Counted from the first letter of the stretch, positions 34,378 to 46,939 are shown. The stretch is DNA of 64,000 nucleotides from Aspidapion aeneum (GCA_963576565.1 OY755046.1:49222786-49286785), one strand, 5' to 3'. Program-made: numbers and translations. Notes: generated by a model from the sequence alone, not told the origin.

Positions 34378-35393
34378 CGAATGCGAAAGCTGCTGTCAAA
34401 TTACATTCCTGAAGGCGTCGACTGCTTCCTCTGACGGCTGAAATCTTTCACGAGGCAGTCCATTCTTGATTTTCTGAAAAGTATAGAATTCGTTAAGACT
34501 TAGATCGGGACTCTATGGAGGATGGTCCAAGATTCGACGTTTTGTTGAGTTAAAAACTCAATGATTTTTTGTGCTTTGTGCGAATTTGCATTGTCTTGCT
34601 AAAGGATGATTCGTCATTCGGGGTTCGTTTTTCGAAGCTCAGCGATGACTTTCGCCACATAAATGGTGATGTACCAATCGGCTGTAACAGTCCTTTGATC
34701 CTCCAGAGAAATCGTTGCTACATGAGACAAATGTGGTGACCATCAGACGCCTGACGTTTATTTTCAAGTTCATATTAGTAAATTTACGATTCATCACCAC
34801 TGACAATGCTGTACACGTTTTTTATGTTTCCTGCCTCAAAGCAGTCTAGAGTTTTCCAACACCAATTGAGCCTAGCTTGTTTCTGCTCTTCGGTTAACAG
34901 ATGCAGTATCCAGCGGGAAACTATCTTTCATAACATTTATTCTTTATGACATTTTATTTGAATTGAGGTCTGTGAAATCCTTAATGAAATCGCAATCTCG
35001 TGATATCTGACATGTCGATCTTTCGTCGCATCGATGTTTTCCTGAGTGACAGCCGTTTTTGGTGAACCTGTCTGGGATCGTTGCCAAGGTTATTCCGTCT
35101 ACGCTTGAATTCTCCATACCAACGAGAAACTGTCCACTGATGTGGTGCTTCATTACCGAAAACAGAAACCAACTCGGCAAGACATTCTTGTTAAGATAAT
35201 TTACTTCGAAAGTTGTAAAAAGTTATAGCCCGAGAATGTTCTGGGTTTAATTCCATTTTTTGACTAATTTTGTAACTTAAAAAATTCACTGTAGCTATAA
35301 AACTATATGTATTACACCAGCATTTTGAACTAGGTTAGGTAAAGATTGAGGTTACGTTTTAGTAACGACATGCCATCAGTTTCGCCCTGTATG
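34378..35393 (-). pseudogene. Mariner-family transposase relic (copy B)
   Basis: Duplicate of 26745-27760 at an offset of 7633 bp, carrying the same frameshifts. The relic had therefore decayed before the duplication. Confidence 0.8.
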
Positions 35394-35812
35394 TTCTAAC
35401 ATGCAAAATATAAAAGGCAGCCAATAGCGGTCGTAATGAAATCGAACAAGCACGTTCAAAATTATGACAAAACTCGCACCAAAAAGGTACATTTGTAGAG
35501 CAAACAATCTTAACTATTCCTACTGCCACGTATGCCTACTCTCAGGAAGGCAAAATGTCACCATAGTAATTCAAAATGAACAAAAAGTTGACAGTTGCTC
35601 CTAAGCGATTATTCCCATATGGACACTAAGCCTTAAAACTTAGATCTGGATATCTAAAAGAAATGTAAAAATGTGTTGGATTAATCGAATAAATCACTTC
35701 AAATTCTTAGACTAATAACAATCAAAACTGAATTACTTATCCCAAAAAAAATTCACAAAAGTATCCTTAACGTTATCTGGTGTAAATGTGAAAGACCGAG
35801 AACTTGAACTCT

Positions 35813-36153
35813 TAAATAAACCAGCCAGAGTTCTTTATAAATGTGGCCAGCGCTCCGAAATCTATATCCCTCAGATCTTCTTGATCTTCGAAATGGAAGG
35901 CCTAAAGCGTTATATTTCTTTTTGGCAAGTCCTGGCTATCCACATAGCAGATGTGTCGTAGTTTCCTTATCGTCCCTAAAGCCATTGCAATATTTATTCC
36001 TTTGTGGATAGCCTTAGATGGGTGGCGTACTCCTTAAAGAGATAGTGGCCTATAACAGTACAAGTCATTTTTCTTAGTGCTTCAAACCTGTATCTAGGTA
36101 GATGTTGGTCTTCGTTAAATCCTATTTTGGTCATAGCTCGCTTAGCCTTTATG
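35813..36153 (-). pseudogene. LINE RNase H/C-terminal relic (copy B)
   Basis: Duplicate of 28180-28520, equally decayed. The GAGAAA tract downstream (36435-36458) is shorter than in copy A. Confidence 0.5.
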
Positions 36154-37524
36154 ATGCTGCCCGTTCTTAAACCTACCCATCTTCTCTATGGTAGCTTTAC
36201 TCAAAGAAGAAAGCCTAAATCTAATTTGTTAAAGATATGCCACACTTCGCTTAATCATCCTAAGAAAAGTTTAAGATACCTGAAATGTGGAACGTATATT
36301 AAAACTGACATGTTTAAAAGTGATTTGGATGTTTCTTGACAGACCTTTTTAGAGCATCTTTATCTAAGATCAGAATCCCTTTGATGTTTACAAACCTTTC
36401 GAGCAGAGAATAAATTTTGAAATTAAAACAGATGAAGAGAAAGAGAAAGAGAAAGAGATACTGACCTTTCATTAGAGAACGGTAAGCTTTTGTTTGTAAT
36501 GCTGCACGAAAGAGTAGGAAGGATGTAGTTTTATATTTCGCATATAGTTACAAGTACCTTTTTGTGTAATTACATTAAATTTTGTACCGAAACGCAACGA
36601 AAACTGTATAATTTTGCCATATTTTGTGTTTATTACAGACCAGGGTGAATTAAATTAAAATTCGAAGTTTAAAAATCCCCGAGTTTAATGGCCATTTTGT
36701 CGCCGTAATTTATTGACCATAACTAACGGAAAATACGTTTTAGAGAGGCTTAAGGAGAATTATAGTTTATACAAGAAGGTTTGGCAGTTCAAATATCAAG
36801 AGTATTGAACCTACTAAAAGGTTAAAAGGCATCAAATAATTTTACCTGGCTTAGAAAGTTTGGGAGTGAAAGAAAAATTCTAGACGGTGAACCTTCACCC
36901 GATATCCTATTCACTGCTTTTACTCCAAAAAACTTTAAATCTGTAAGAAAACTAGTAAGCAAAGATCCGTTAGTACCCTATGATAAAACAGAATTTATTA
37001 AGGCGGCAGAGTAGTGCCGCGGTATGGTCGTCTCAAACAACGATGCAAAAAAAAAGTCTGCCTTGCCGCTCACTTCCTTTTCAGCATTCAACAGTCGTCA
37101 CCGAATTAACATGTGATGCGATGTACGCAAATATAAGTTGTCCTTAAACATCAAGAATATATGCAGGTGTAGTTCAGGAGTCGACGCGCAGCAAGGCGAG
37201 GAACCAGGAATAATAGCCCTGGAGGCTGGTATAAGTGCTATATAGTCGGTACCAGGATGGCGCCAGCATAAATCTCCTACAGTGAACTCACGACGCGCTG
37301 AAAAGGAAAGAAGTCTATCATCTATAACCAAGTTCTGCTGGGACCATAGCGATGTTAGATAGATGCAAGTCATGTAGCAGGATCACCTATCGAAAGGGGT
37401 GTAAAAGCTTGGGTCCACTGTGTATACTAGCTACGCAGTATAAAGATCTCTGCCCTCAACAAAGAGGTATCAGGCAAAATTAAGTACTCTTAGAGAAAGA
37501 AAACTAGCATTAAGGGGCACGTGC

Positions 37525-38308
37525 ATCAGTTTGCTATATGGTGTACAGCGAAATCGGTGTTTGCGAAAAGAGCGATCGTTGCGCAAGTCGTCATATGCTT
37601 GTATAATAAGTTCCATAAGGTAATTCGAGTTCTAGGAATAATATTCATTTTTGTTAATTTTCTTGACAGATGCCCCCATATGTTTTCGATTGGATTGAAA
37701 TCGGGAGTTTTGGCTATCTATGGCAAAACTTAGACACTGTTCTCTTAAAACCACTGTCGTGATATTTGGGCTGTGTGAATAGGGGAGTTGTCTGGCTGGT
37801 ATACAAAACCACCTGGGTAAAGAATCCTGACCTAAGGAAGCATGATGTCTCTCATGATGGTAACATAGTCCTAAGCATTAAACCTACCAAGGATTCTAAA
37901 AAGAGCTAAGTCTTCTTTTCCTGAAATATATTTTTCTTGGTAACGCGTTCTTGGTGGCTGATAAACTAAACACCACACGTTGCCAAAAATCTTAATTTTC
38001 AGAGAATAAGTTAAAACAAATATTAAGCGGGCTTGTTTTTTGTCTTCATTTAAAAGAATTTTTTGGTGACATCCTAATCTGGAACGCCTAATTTGCCTTC
38101 GACTCGTTGTAAGTGAATTGGAAAAAGGATGTTTTTCTAAAAATTCTATTAGTTGCTGATCTTCTTGGAGCGTGCTGATTTTGGATGGACTTTGGTCAAC
38201 CCAGTACCTTGCTTTCGCCGAACATTTCCCTCTTCTTCATTTTGATTCGCACAATCGTCGACGTGTGTCGTCCATAGTGAGCGGCTACTCGATGGACCGA
38301 CCAACCCA
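37525..38308 (-). pseudogene. Tc1-like transposase relic, C-terminal part
   Basis: Minus-strand reading gives the helix-turn-helix GWSVHRVAAHYGRHTSTIVRI beginning at the 38308 edge. After decayed sequence come a QPDNSPIHTA block near 37770-37800 (second catalytic Asp region) and PDFNPIENIWG near 37675-37705 (the third acidic residue block of Tc1 DDE enzymes). Several stops and frameshifts are present. The N-terminal codons lie beyond the gypsy insertion at 55181-55330, so the gypsy element split this relic. Confidence 0.8.
38304..38308. other. Target-site duplication (left) of the gypsy element
   Basis: ACCCA here is repeated at 55181-55185, immediately after the right LTR. A 5-bp duplication is typical of Ty3/gypsy integration. 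Confidence 0.85.
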
Positions 38309-39535
38309 TTATGTAACGTGTCATTTTTACGTTTAGGACAACGTTACATATTTGTTTATTTAGGTAAATAATCAAGGCTCTTTGATTCGTCTTTTTGTAC
38401 ACAAATCAAGGGTATTTTATAGAGCTAGGTTTGGAGGTTATATAGTGTCCAAAAAGTTACCTTATAAAGGAGACATTCCATCGAATTACTGTGGACACTA
38501 CGCACACCGTATTATCCGGACATCGTAATTGGAATTTAAGATCACAGGTTTCGGGAAAATCACATAAAAACTTTTGATTGTTTTGTTTATTTCTGTAGTT
38601 TCGTCGTGTACTTGACGTTCATAAAGTTAAACAGCTGTTATGCTGGGGAATGGCGGCGTTGCCGCATCACAAATGGATTCAGTAACAGGAAGGAAACATT
38701 TAGATGAACATTTCATTCCCTTACGTTTATTTTCGAGGATATTGGGACAATCCGAACCTCATAGCTAGTTGTGACAGCACGAAAACATATTTAGGTCCAC
38801 GGTTTGACCAGTAACAACCGAGGCTCCGCCACTTTGATATCTTTATTAATTTGATAGGGAAAGGATAAAATAAATACGAGTTATGCACTTTTGTAAATGG
38901 GAGATGGACGAGGGATAAAAACCAAGACTAAAAGAATAAACGAAATCGTGTGAGTTAACATCTGAACACTCTTGTGCCTGTAAGCAGTAGTTCAGTGTGT
39001 ATTTTTGGGTTCAGGTTCAGAAACAACTTTATTACTGTAGAAATGTTTTACAAAAATGGCGTTAAACCATATGAATATTAGAGAAAACATTTATAAAGAG
39101 CGAAGGAAACTTTTGACTAAGACTGTAACTGGAGTGCAACTAAATTCTGCGCTCAGTATAGCTTTACTCATATGGGAATTGGTTGAGTGTTCGAATATTC
39201 CTGGGTTTGATGCATGCCCTGATCTCCAGTGTTGATGGTTTCAATGCTGAGCTTCTACTTGCTATGTCGGTAAGGGTCCGGTAGGCAAATGTTCGGTCTA
39301 TGTATGGAGGGTGTCTCGACGTCCTTGTTATAAAAATTCCAACCGTGGAAATAGATCCGACAACACCTCAATGTGCGTTTTACCTAATTGCAATGTCCCC
39401 TTGGTCGGTGCTGCCCCCTATATACCTGTATAGAACTATTGCTGTATTTCCTCATTGGTTAGTTTGAAAACCGCGGGTTTTTTCTTTCAGTCTTGCCACT
39501 GAAGGTAGAGATTTATTTTTGGCGAGAAAGTTTTT

Positions 39536-39543
39536 TATAAATA
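39536..39543 (+). promoter_or_regulatory. Candidate LTR promoter (TATA box)
   Basis: TATAAATA, the best TATA match in the LTR, stands about 350 bp before the first consensus splice donor. An alternative initiator-like TCAGTG lies at 38992 without a well-spaced TATA box. The start site is inferred. Confidence 0.4.
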
Positions 39544-39887
39544 GGTTTGCATCCTTTATTTGAATTTAACCGGGAAGATTAGGTTGGTACTATTGCGTTT
39601 TACCGTCGCCACTCCCCACCAAATTTACAAAACGGTTTCCGGCCACTTCATTATTCTGGTATTCTCGACGAAGTGCTTTGTCTCTCTTTGCTAACAAATT
39701 TTGGCTGGGTCGACAACAGTTTCTGGGATCGCCTTTGTTTTTGGTTTTGGCACTGCAGCGAATTGTAGGAGATATCCCAGAAACTGTACAAGTGAGTCCG
39801 TCGTGTCTAGGGTAGTCTAGAGTAACGCTCGCACCCTGTTTGAGGGGAATTTAAGTCGGCCTACGCCATTTGTACGGAAAGAGCAGC

Positions 39888-40264
39888 GGTAAGTTCGATT
39901 TTATTTTTTTTTCATTTTTTTTTTATTTGAGTACTCTTCAAGATAATATTTGCCTCCCAAATTGTAGTTATTTTTCGTATGAAATGTACTTTTTTTGACA
40001 ACAGACGTGGGGAATTTTTGGCGTTTTTATATTTTTCTTTTAACCACGTGTTGGATAAAAACTATATATTGTTTTTCTCCTTTATCTACAGCCCTGTCCA
40101 TTCCATCGGCAGCGGTGCTGGACGCTGGTGGGAAGCCGGACGAGCCAGTTCTAACCCTGGGAAAGGTACGTAGGGTTATTTTAGTTCATCTGTTTAAATC
40201 TGCTGTATTTTATTGAGTCGACATGGGGTTCTCCAGGAAACTGAAACATTTCATTTTCCACAGG
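39888..40264 (+). promoter_or_regulatory. Exon-like segment inside the LTR with consensus splice sites
   Basis: A donor GCG|GTAAGT is at 39888/39889. An acceptor TTTATCTACAG ends at 40091, after a T-rich tract. A donor AAAG|GTACGTAG is at 40165/40166, and an acceptor TTTCATTTTCCACAG ends at 40263. Together they would define a 74-nt internal exon (40092-40165) between two short introns. The same sites are kept in the right LTR (about 53508-53874). Splicing of the element's RNA is inferred from sequence only. Confidence 0.45.
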
Positions 40265-41500
40265 ATTTTTATGCTCGGGCAAGAAGCCAGCAACCTTTTG
40301 ACCACCATGTGCTGCCCTAGCACCATGTGCTGAGCGGGCACGAGGGGAGACGCGGGCAAGCCGGAACAGCAGTAGCAGGAGTATGTCGGGAAACCTACAA
40401 CACTTCCAGGTTTACCAAATAAACACCAATAATTACTAAATAATTCAAGGACCAAGGTAGGAGCAAGCCTTTAGACATAACCATTTCATATAATTTTTTC
40501 AATATAATTTGGACAATCTTTTCATATAAATTTTTAATATAATTTAGACGTAATCTTTCATATATAATTTTTTATAGTATAATTTCAACATTGCTTGTAA
40601 ACGCAAGGTAACGGTATGACGTCATAACCACAATTTTGCGGCGTGTTTACTATATTGACTTGTCTTCCTTGATTTCATTTATTTAAGACAATTTCTCCTG
40701 TGAAATTTGGAGTGCCTTGCTATTTTGGCCCGAACTTGTTTAATTTTTTTTAGCATATTTCATGTTTCTAATCTTAACTTCAGCCCTTAAAATATACAAG
40801 ATGAACTAAATTTTTGTATTATTTGTGCAACCCAGTGACCAACTTTGCGGAGACAAAAGAGAGATGAGATTATATGTTTTAGCGGTTTCCTTACATTGTT
40901 CTACTTCATGGGGTGGATCTCGGACTGGGTTGCTGTCTGTCTCATTCTACCCAATGTAGAATGATGACAGCAGATATTTGGTCCAGATCTCCCCTATGAT
41001 GGAACGATTGTGGAAGTGTATTTTTTTTAACAATCATTTATGTAACCGAGTCTCACACTACTTAAGGTCACTATATAACGAAGTTTCTTCTACACTACTG
41101 ACTCAGATGTAGGTACACTATGACCGGTTAAAGGAGTCCATCTACCTGTAAAGTGCTTTTAGTTTTGTCATTTTGATTCAGTTAAAAATCTTTTAGAATT
41201 TTATCTCGTTTATTAGTCAATTTTTTTTGGTTTTTTTAATTACACAAATACTCGGGAAGCCTCGGAAGTAGGTAGAATTTCATTGTTTAGCTACAACGTT
41301 TGGGTTGAACTGTATTTTATTTAAGATCTTCTTTGTAAAACATTGGTATTAAATAATGTGGCGCACTTAAAATTTTCTTATTTCTGAACCCCCCCCTTCT
41401 CCACTGTATAAAAGTTACCGGGCATATCAATGTTTTACCTAGCTGGAAAATACAGTTCTGCTTCCAGATATTTGTTTAATTATTCAATGGTTTTGTTGTG

Positions 41501-41640
41501 TCACAAAATGGTGGCAACGTCTTCAAGCTGCCACAAATGTCACACAACGCATTTTAATAGGCCACAAATTGGCGCCCAAACGTGATGTTTATTTAATAAG
41601 GCCACAAATTGGCGTCCTACGTGGTTTTTGGCTAGTTTTT
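41501..41640 (+). repeat. Serial LTR-end / primer-site-like units
   Basis: Four successive units each begin with (C)CACAAA and continue into a TGG- or TG-started, ACGTG/AACG-containing stretch: 41501 (TCACAAAATGGTGGCAACGT), 41531 (CCACAAATGTCACACAACGC), 41562 (CCACAAATTGGCGCCCAAAC) and 41602 (CCACAAATTGGCGTCCTACG). Spacings are 30, 31 and 40 bp. Only the fourth is split by the LTR border; the first three are inside both LTRs. Confidence 0.75.
41610..41624 (+). other. Gypsy primer-binding site
   Basis: TGGCGTCCTACGTGG starts two bases after the 5' LTR, with the TGG expected for pairing with a tRNA CCA end. The tRNA was not assigned. A near copy (TGGCGCCCAAACGTG) sits 40 bp upstream within the LTR. 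Confidence 0.7.
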
Positions 41641-44600
41641 TTAACATCTGATGTAATTTTTTATTGTTCTTTTTTGATTTGAAAAGAAAAAGAAAAAATT
41701 TTTTTTGAATTTTCTGAAAATTTTCTAAAACATAAAATTTTTGTGGTACAGCCAAAGCCAGGTTAAAGGCTTTCAGTGGCTGTCGGTGGTTTTGATACCC
41801 AATCAATTTTTTTTAATGAAAAACAAGATCATTGGTTTTTGGAAATAACACTTTTTAAATATTTTTGGTAATTTAGGCGTTGATTTGGAACTCGGTTTGT
41901 TGTTTTAGTAATTCTCATAGTTTTTTGTTAGCTTATCTTCACAAGTTTTTTCTTGGAATAGAAAATATTCATTTTTATTTATTAAGGAAGAATAAGTGGA
42001 TAAAGAGCATGGGAGTTTTTATTCAGCAGCGTCCAAATCATGTTCTTAATTCTTTAAAGTTTTTGTAGGAAAACATGTTTGAATTTTTTAAATTTTTTAA
42101 AGAAAAATAAATACAACAATGTAAATTTACTTCAATTTTTATTTGTTGATTTATAGGTGGATGGACCTCCAGACATAGTCTTTTTAGGTTTAAATATATG
42201 CCAGATGTAGTGTGTTTTTTTCTAACAATTTTTTTTTGCAGGTTGCCTACTTCTAGTATGTTATTATTTCCTGCTTGTGATAAGATAGAAATTGTTTCAC
42301 CGATTATTTTTTAGTGCAGTCAATTTATTTAGGTCAACAAGTTATTTTTTTTTGGTGATTTTAATTTTTGTGGGATATCACCACTTGGTATTTGGAATAT
42401 TTTTACAGGGTTTCACACAAATTTTTCTTGGCTGGGTTGTTTAAAGTAAATATAGCTTAACAGCTAGTAGATTTGTTTAGTTGAAAGTATTAATTAGTAA
42501 TGAAAGAAAAGGAAAATGAGTTTATTTTGCTTTGTCATTTTCTTTTCTTGTTTTTTGGTGGTAACTGTTGGATGACAATTAAGACCTTACGTCACTCAGT
42601 TACATCGGGTCAGAGGAGGGTACTACTACTAGTGTCGGCTCGGGAGGATAGGAAACACAAGGCTAAAACCCCTAGAGTGACACCTTGGCTGAAGATCAAT
42701 GCCAAAAGTCCAGTTGACATTTTTTTTTTGGGGTATTTTTTTTTGAAAGACAGTTTTTTTAGGTCTTTGGTTGCCGTTTAGTTGTCTAGTTGTGTTTTTG
42801 TGACTGGTCAAATTTTTTTGGTAGAAAATACAGCGTTGGGCTTTGGAGTGCATTTTTTTTAAAAATGACCTACTGGTATTTCTATCAATTAAAGTTTTCT
42901 GGTTCACAATTATTTTTTTTCTGTATTTTTTTTCTGCGTTCAGGTCATAACTTGGTCATGGCCATTGGAGAGCAAACATTATGTTTGAGCCTTGAGAAGT
43001 TTTGCCTGCTCCGGATTGAATACAGGGAAAATGAATTTGAAGCCCAACTAGATATAATACCACAAAAGAAATGTTTAACTGAGACAGATATAGATATAAG
43101 TTTTGATTTTTTTTTTAGTTCATTTGTAAAGCTCAGTAGGTTTTTTAAGTAATATCATTGTGAGGCCGTGAAATTGGTCAGTGAATTTAAGAGAGACTTT
43201 CAACTAAATATAAATGCTAGGCGGGGGTAATTGGTAAAAATATTTCCAAATTTTACATTTTTTTTTAAATAATTTGATTTTTCGTAAAAATTATTTCCTT
43301 TCTGTTAACATAACTTCTCGAATTCTTGTTTTGGTCAAAACGGTTTGTATGGTGGTCGTAGTTTTAAAGGGTGACCAGACAGGTTATATTTTTTTTAGGG
43401 GACCAAACGGGAACTTCTTGAGTTACAAAAAGGTGAACTTTTTTTGTCTTAGTTGATCAGGCAGGAATAAATAAATCTTTTTACTTCCAAATCATAATTT
43501 TAAATAACAAGATTTATTGGTTAAGTGTTTGGGTCTTATAGTAAAAAACGTTTTGTTTTTGGAGGGTACTGGTATGATATGAAATTATTTTAATTTCATG
43601 CCAAATGTTGTTTGACGGCAGATATGCTAGTCTTCAGTTTTTTTGTTAGTTTGCAGTTCAGGACAGTGGCGTGTACTTAAAGGGGCCTTACATCTGCGTC
43701 CATTGTAAAGCAACTTCCAACATACTTGCTTAGCTTTTCACTTAATCTTCGTTTTGTTGCTTCTGAAATTAAAGCGTTATGTTGGATAACGATGGATGGT
43801 GTTAGACTGAGATAGTACCTAGGTATTTAGGGATGAAAACTTGGAAGTTGTGGACAATTGGGAAATAATTTTTTTTATTATTTCATTTTTTTTAATTTTA
43901 AAATAATTTCATACTGGTGACCTCAAATAATGAAGCAAATTTTTAAATTAAAATACACTGTTGTGGAATAAATGGGAAAGTGTTCAGGTTAAACAATAAA
44001 TTTAAGATGATTGATTTTTAAAAAAAAGATTTCAACCTGAGAATAAATTTAAAAACAATAGGTTTTCTTTGATGCGACTAAACAATGAAGAGGGCATATA
44101 TTTTTTTTGTTATGCATAATATGATAAGTAGTACCTTTTGTATTGCAATAATTAGGGGTTTTCCTCCCGCGAGGTGGGTGGAAATGGAAGAAGTGTTTGG
44201 TTCGGAGTGTAGAAATCGAGGAACGAGGACTTCCTGCTAATCTTTTTAGGATTTCGCAACTTCGGTTTTCGCTAAATTAAAATACATCCAAATTTGGCCT
44301 ACAGACTGAATCTCGCATTTTCCAGGACCTTGCAGATTCACGGAGAAAGACAATTTTTGTGATCTGTTTAGTTATGATAGGAATTAATAGTAACATGCGA
44401 ATGAGGGAACTAGATATATTTAGGTTAAAAAGTAGTAAGAACACTGATCTGAACAATTTTCCATAATAGTGTCCTATTTTCACAGGGTGCTTTAAAATAT
44501 CTTCACCCTTTCTTTGAAGTAAGATATCGTTTCGCCTGTGGGTGTTTGGCCGGTTAAAAGTATATAGGGTACAGATGGGATTGGAATGGAAATCACAAGT

Positions 44601-46939
44601 TTTTGGGTTTTATTGACATTATACTTAGGGAATAGGGAAAATGTCTAATAAAAAGTTTTTGGTTTTAGGCCGAGTTTTGTTGAGATAACAAAAATTTAAT
44701 TGGGGCCGGGAGTTTTATTATGCTCTTTTAAAATTAATGTAATAGTTTTGGCTTCTTGATTTTTGTTGTCTGGTTTTTACGCAGGATTATTCCCAACTGT
44801 TTCATTTCAAAATATCATTTGTAGGTGATGAGGTCTCATTAGCCCTTGGACATTTGGTAGTTTTGCTTTGACTGATAGTTGTGGAAAGGGCCCAACTTAA
44901 TTTTATATCTCGTGAACTCCAGGAATAAGGATCTGAGAATGCATTAAGCAGTAACTTTTTTTTTGATTAGATGTTGTGTGTAAAAAACACTTGGGTAGGC
45001 AGATTTAGTTTTACAACGTTCTTATAGGTGAACCTTGAAATTGTTTTCATATTTGTTTTTTTTGAAAGTGCACACAAGATAATTCTTTACGGAGTTGAGT
45101 GCAAAGGGTCTTCACATTATAGTGGTACAGTAAATAAGTACTAGCGTTGCTTATTTCCTTTAGTAATAATTTTAAACAAATATACTAACATCGTTTGTTT
45201 TTTTTTCGAACATGAATATTTCTTTTTACTTTTCCTGAACTGATTGGTTTTTTTTGCAATGACGATTTTTTTTTGTAATTTATGATTCTCAAGTAAATTT
45301 AATTTTCAATATTTTTTTTTGTATAGTAAATTAATTTTTCTAGCTCATTCACTTTTCACATTCACAGTTTTGGGAGAGGAAAGGAAATCGACAACTGTTT
45401 TTTAAAGGAAAAGAACAAAAACTGTTGCATGACAACTCGAATAAGATTTTTCTGGTGTTGATTTTATTAAAGTTTTTTTAAGGTTCACTAATAGGAGCTG
45501 CACCCCACTTAAACATTTTGCATTTTTTTTTGAAAATATTTTTTAAATATTTTTTCTTTTTAATATTTTTTTTAAGGAAGGAAACTTGATTTTCTTGTTG
45601 AAAATTTTTTTTGGTGCATAGTAGTACCTGGCCCTACAATGATTTTACCAGTTTATTTAAATATTTTTTTTGTGAATTAAAATATAATTTCATTTCGAAA
45701 CCTCGCGTTTTAACAACCTATCATCATTTGTTTTAATTTTTTTTTCTCCCTACTCCAAACCACCTATTAGGGTAGAGTAATATTTTGAACATTGTAGTGA
45801 GCCACTATTTAATTTTTTTTTATTATTGGGCTACTGTGGTCGCCACCAAAAATTTTAAAAAAAATTTTTTTGGACACCTTTCGGTACGATCCTAGGGTCT
45901 TCTTGACCATGGTTGGCATCAATTTAGTAAAAATTTTGGGAATTTCATTTTAACGATTATTAGAGAGTTGCAGTCCTACCAAGACGTTATTTGTATAAAA
46001 AAAATTTTATTACCATCGGTAATTTTTTAAAATTTTCTTTTAATTTTTTTATTACACACAACATCCTTACTAGTCTAATTCGACGCAATTTCAGCGAGCG
46101 GATTTTTTTTTTAATTGAGCATATTTTACGATTTCTATAACATGAACATCTGTTCCGACGTTTATTGCGTTCACTTATATATTAAGGGATGATGTGACCT
46201 TAAGCAATGCATGTTTCGTGTAAACTCAGAGTAGGTAAGCTGGTTAAAGTGGGTTTTGATATATTCTTTTTAGAAAAATCATTGTATACGGCGATTTGGG
46301 TTTTTTTGAGGAGTTTATTAGTGGAGCCGTTCTGCAATAGCAGGAGTATACCCTAGCGTTAACTGTGTACAACAGCTTTGGGATTTTTTGTTATAGGTAG
46401 TCTGTTGTACGTTCCATTTAGGGATAAATTTACCTATTCGGTTGCTGAGATAAACAAACATCACTTAACTTTAATTTTAATCCATTTCAGCTAGGATAAG
46501 CGCAATTATTTTTCTTTGGTTTTACTCACGCAGGAGTGAAACATAAGACCTAAACACTGCCAAAACTCTTGTCTCTCTTTTATTTTTTTAAACTTTTTTT
46601 ATGGCTACTTGTTAATTCTAATTTAGGATTTAAGTAGTTATTTCTCTCTGCAAGGTTGGACGTCATAGTTGGTTGTACAAATACTTAACCTAAATTATGA
46701 TTACATTTTTAAATGCAAATAAATTTTATTTTCTTACTGCTCCGGTGTTTTTCGGTTTTGTTCGCGTCTGCCCGTATTTAAGTTTTATATTTTCTACATT
46801 TGTGAGAAAATTTATAGTGATTTTCACTAGTGAGGTTAAAGTGAATTTTGTGTTTGTTATTGCGTGGTTTAGTTTTTATAATTGGGAGGTATAATTAACA
46901 GTTTTAATTAAAGTTTAAAGTTTAAATCTAAAAGGCACC
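41625..46939 (+). other. Unusually long T-rich leader
   Basis: About 5.3 kb without a recognisable protein. The plus strand is markedly T-rich with dozens of T8-T10 runs, many followed by AG. Frames of 93 and 120 codons (42500-42781, 42790-43152) resemble nothing I know. A good acceptor (TTTCTCTCTGCAAG, ending about 46653) stands 290 bp before the gag ATG, so the leader may be removed as an intron from one of the LTR donors. That is inference. Confidence 0.6.

Larger units (their letters stand above)
29718..37350 (+). repeat. Large tandem duplication, copy B (without BEL)
   Basis: Starts at CATAGC (29718-29723) and ends at CATAGC (37345-37350), after which the sequence diverges (GATGTTAGAT). 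Colinear with copy A at high identity. It provides the empty site for the BEL insertion at about 30717-30729. Confidence 0.95.
38309..41607 (+). repeat. Gypsy 5' LTR, 3299 bp
   Basis: Runs from TTATGTAACGTGTC to GGCCACAA. It contains a TATA-like box, exon-like segments with consensus splice sites, three subrepeats of CATATAATTTTTTNATATAATTT type at about 40486-40585, and serial LTR-end/primer-site units at 41501-41607. Two frames over 39979-40216 simply cross the exon-like segment. Confidence 0.95.

Noticed and set aside
14958..37350. Treating the 7.6-kb duplication as a transposon in its own right
   Set aside because: The borders show only the shared CATAGC and no terminal repeats, and the content is several unrelated older relics. 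A segmental duplication explains it better.
39979..40216. Overlapping 64- and 73-codon frames in the gypsy LTR, repeated at 53589-53826
   Set aside because: They cross the candidate 74-nt exon and both splice sites in two different frames. No protein homology is evident.
42500..43152. 93- and 120-codon frames in the gypsy leader
   Set aside because: They are rich in Phe, Leu and Lys, as expected from T- and A-runs, and show no known motif; not called as genes.
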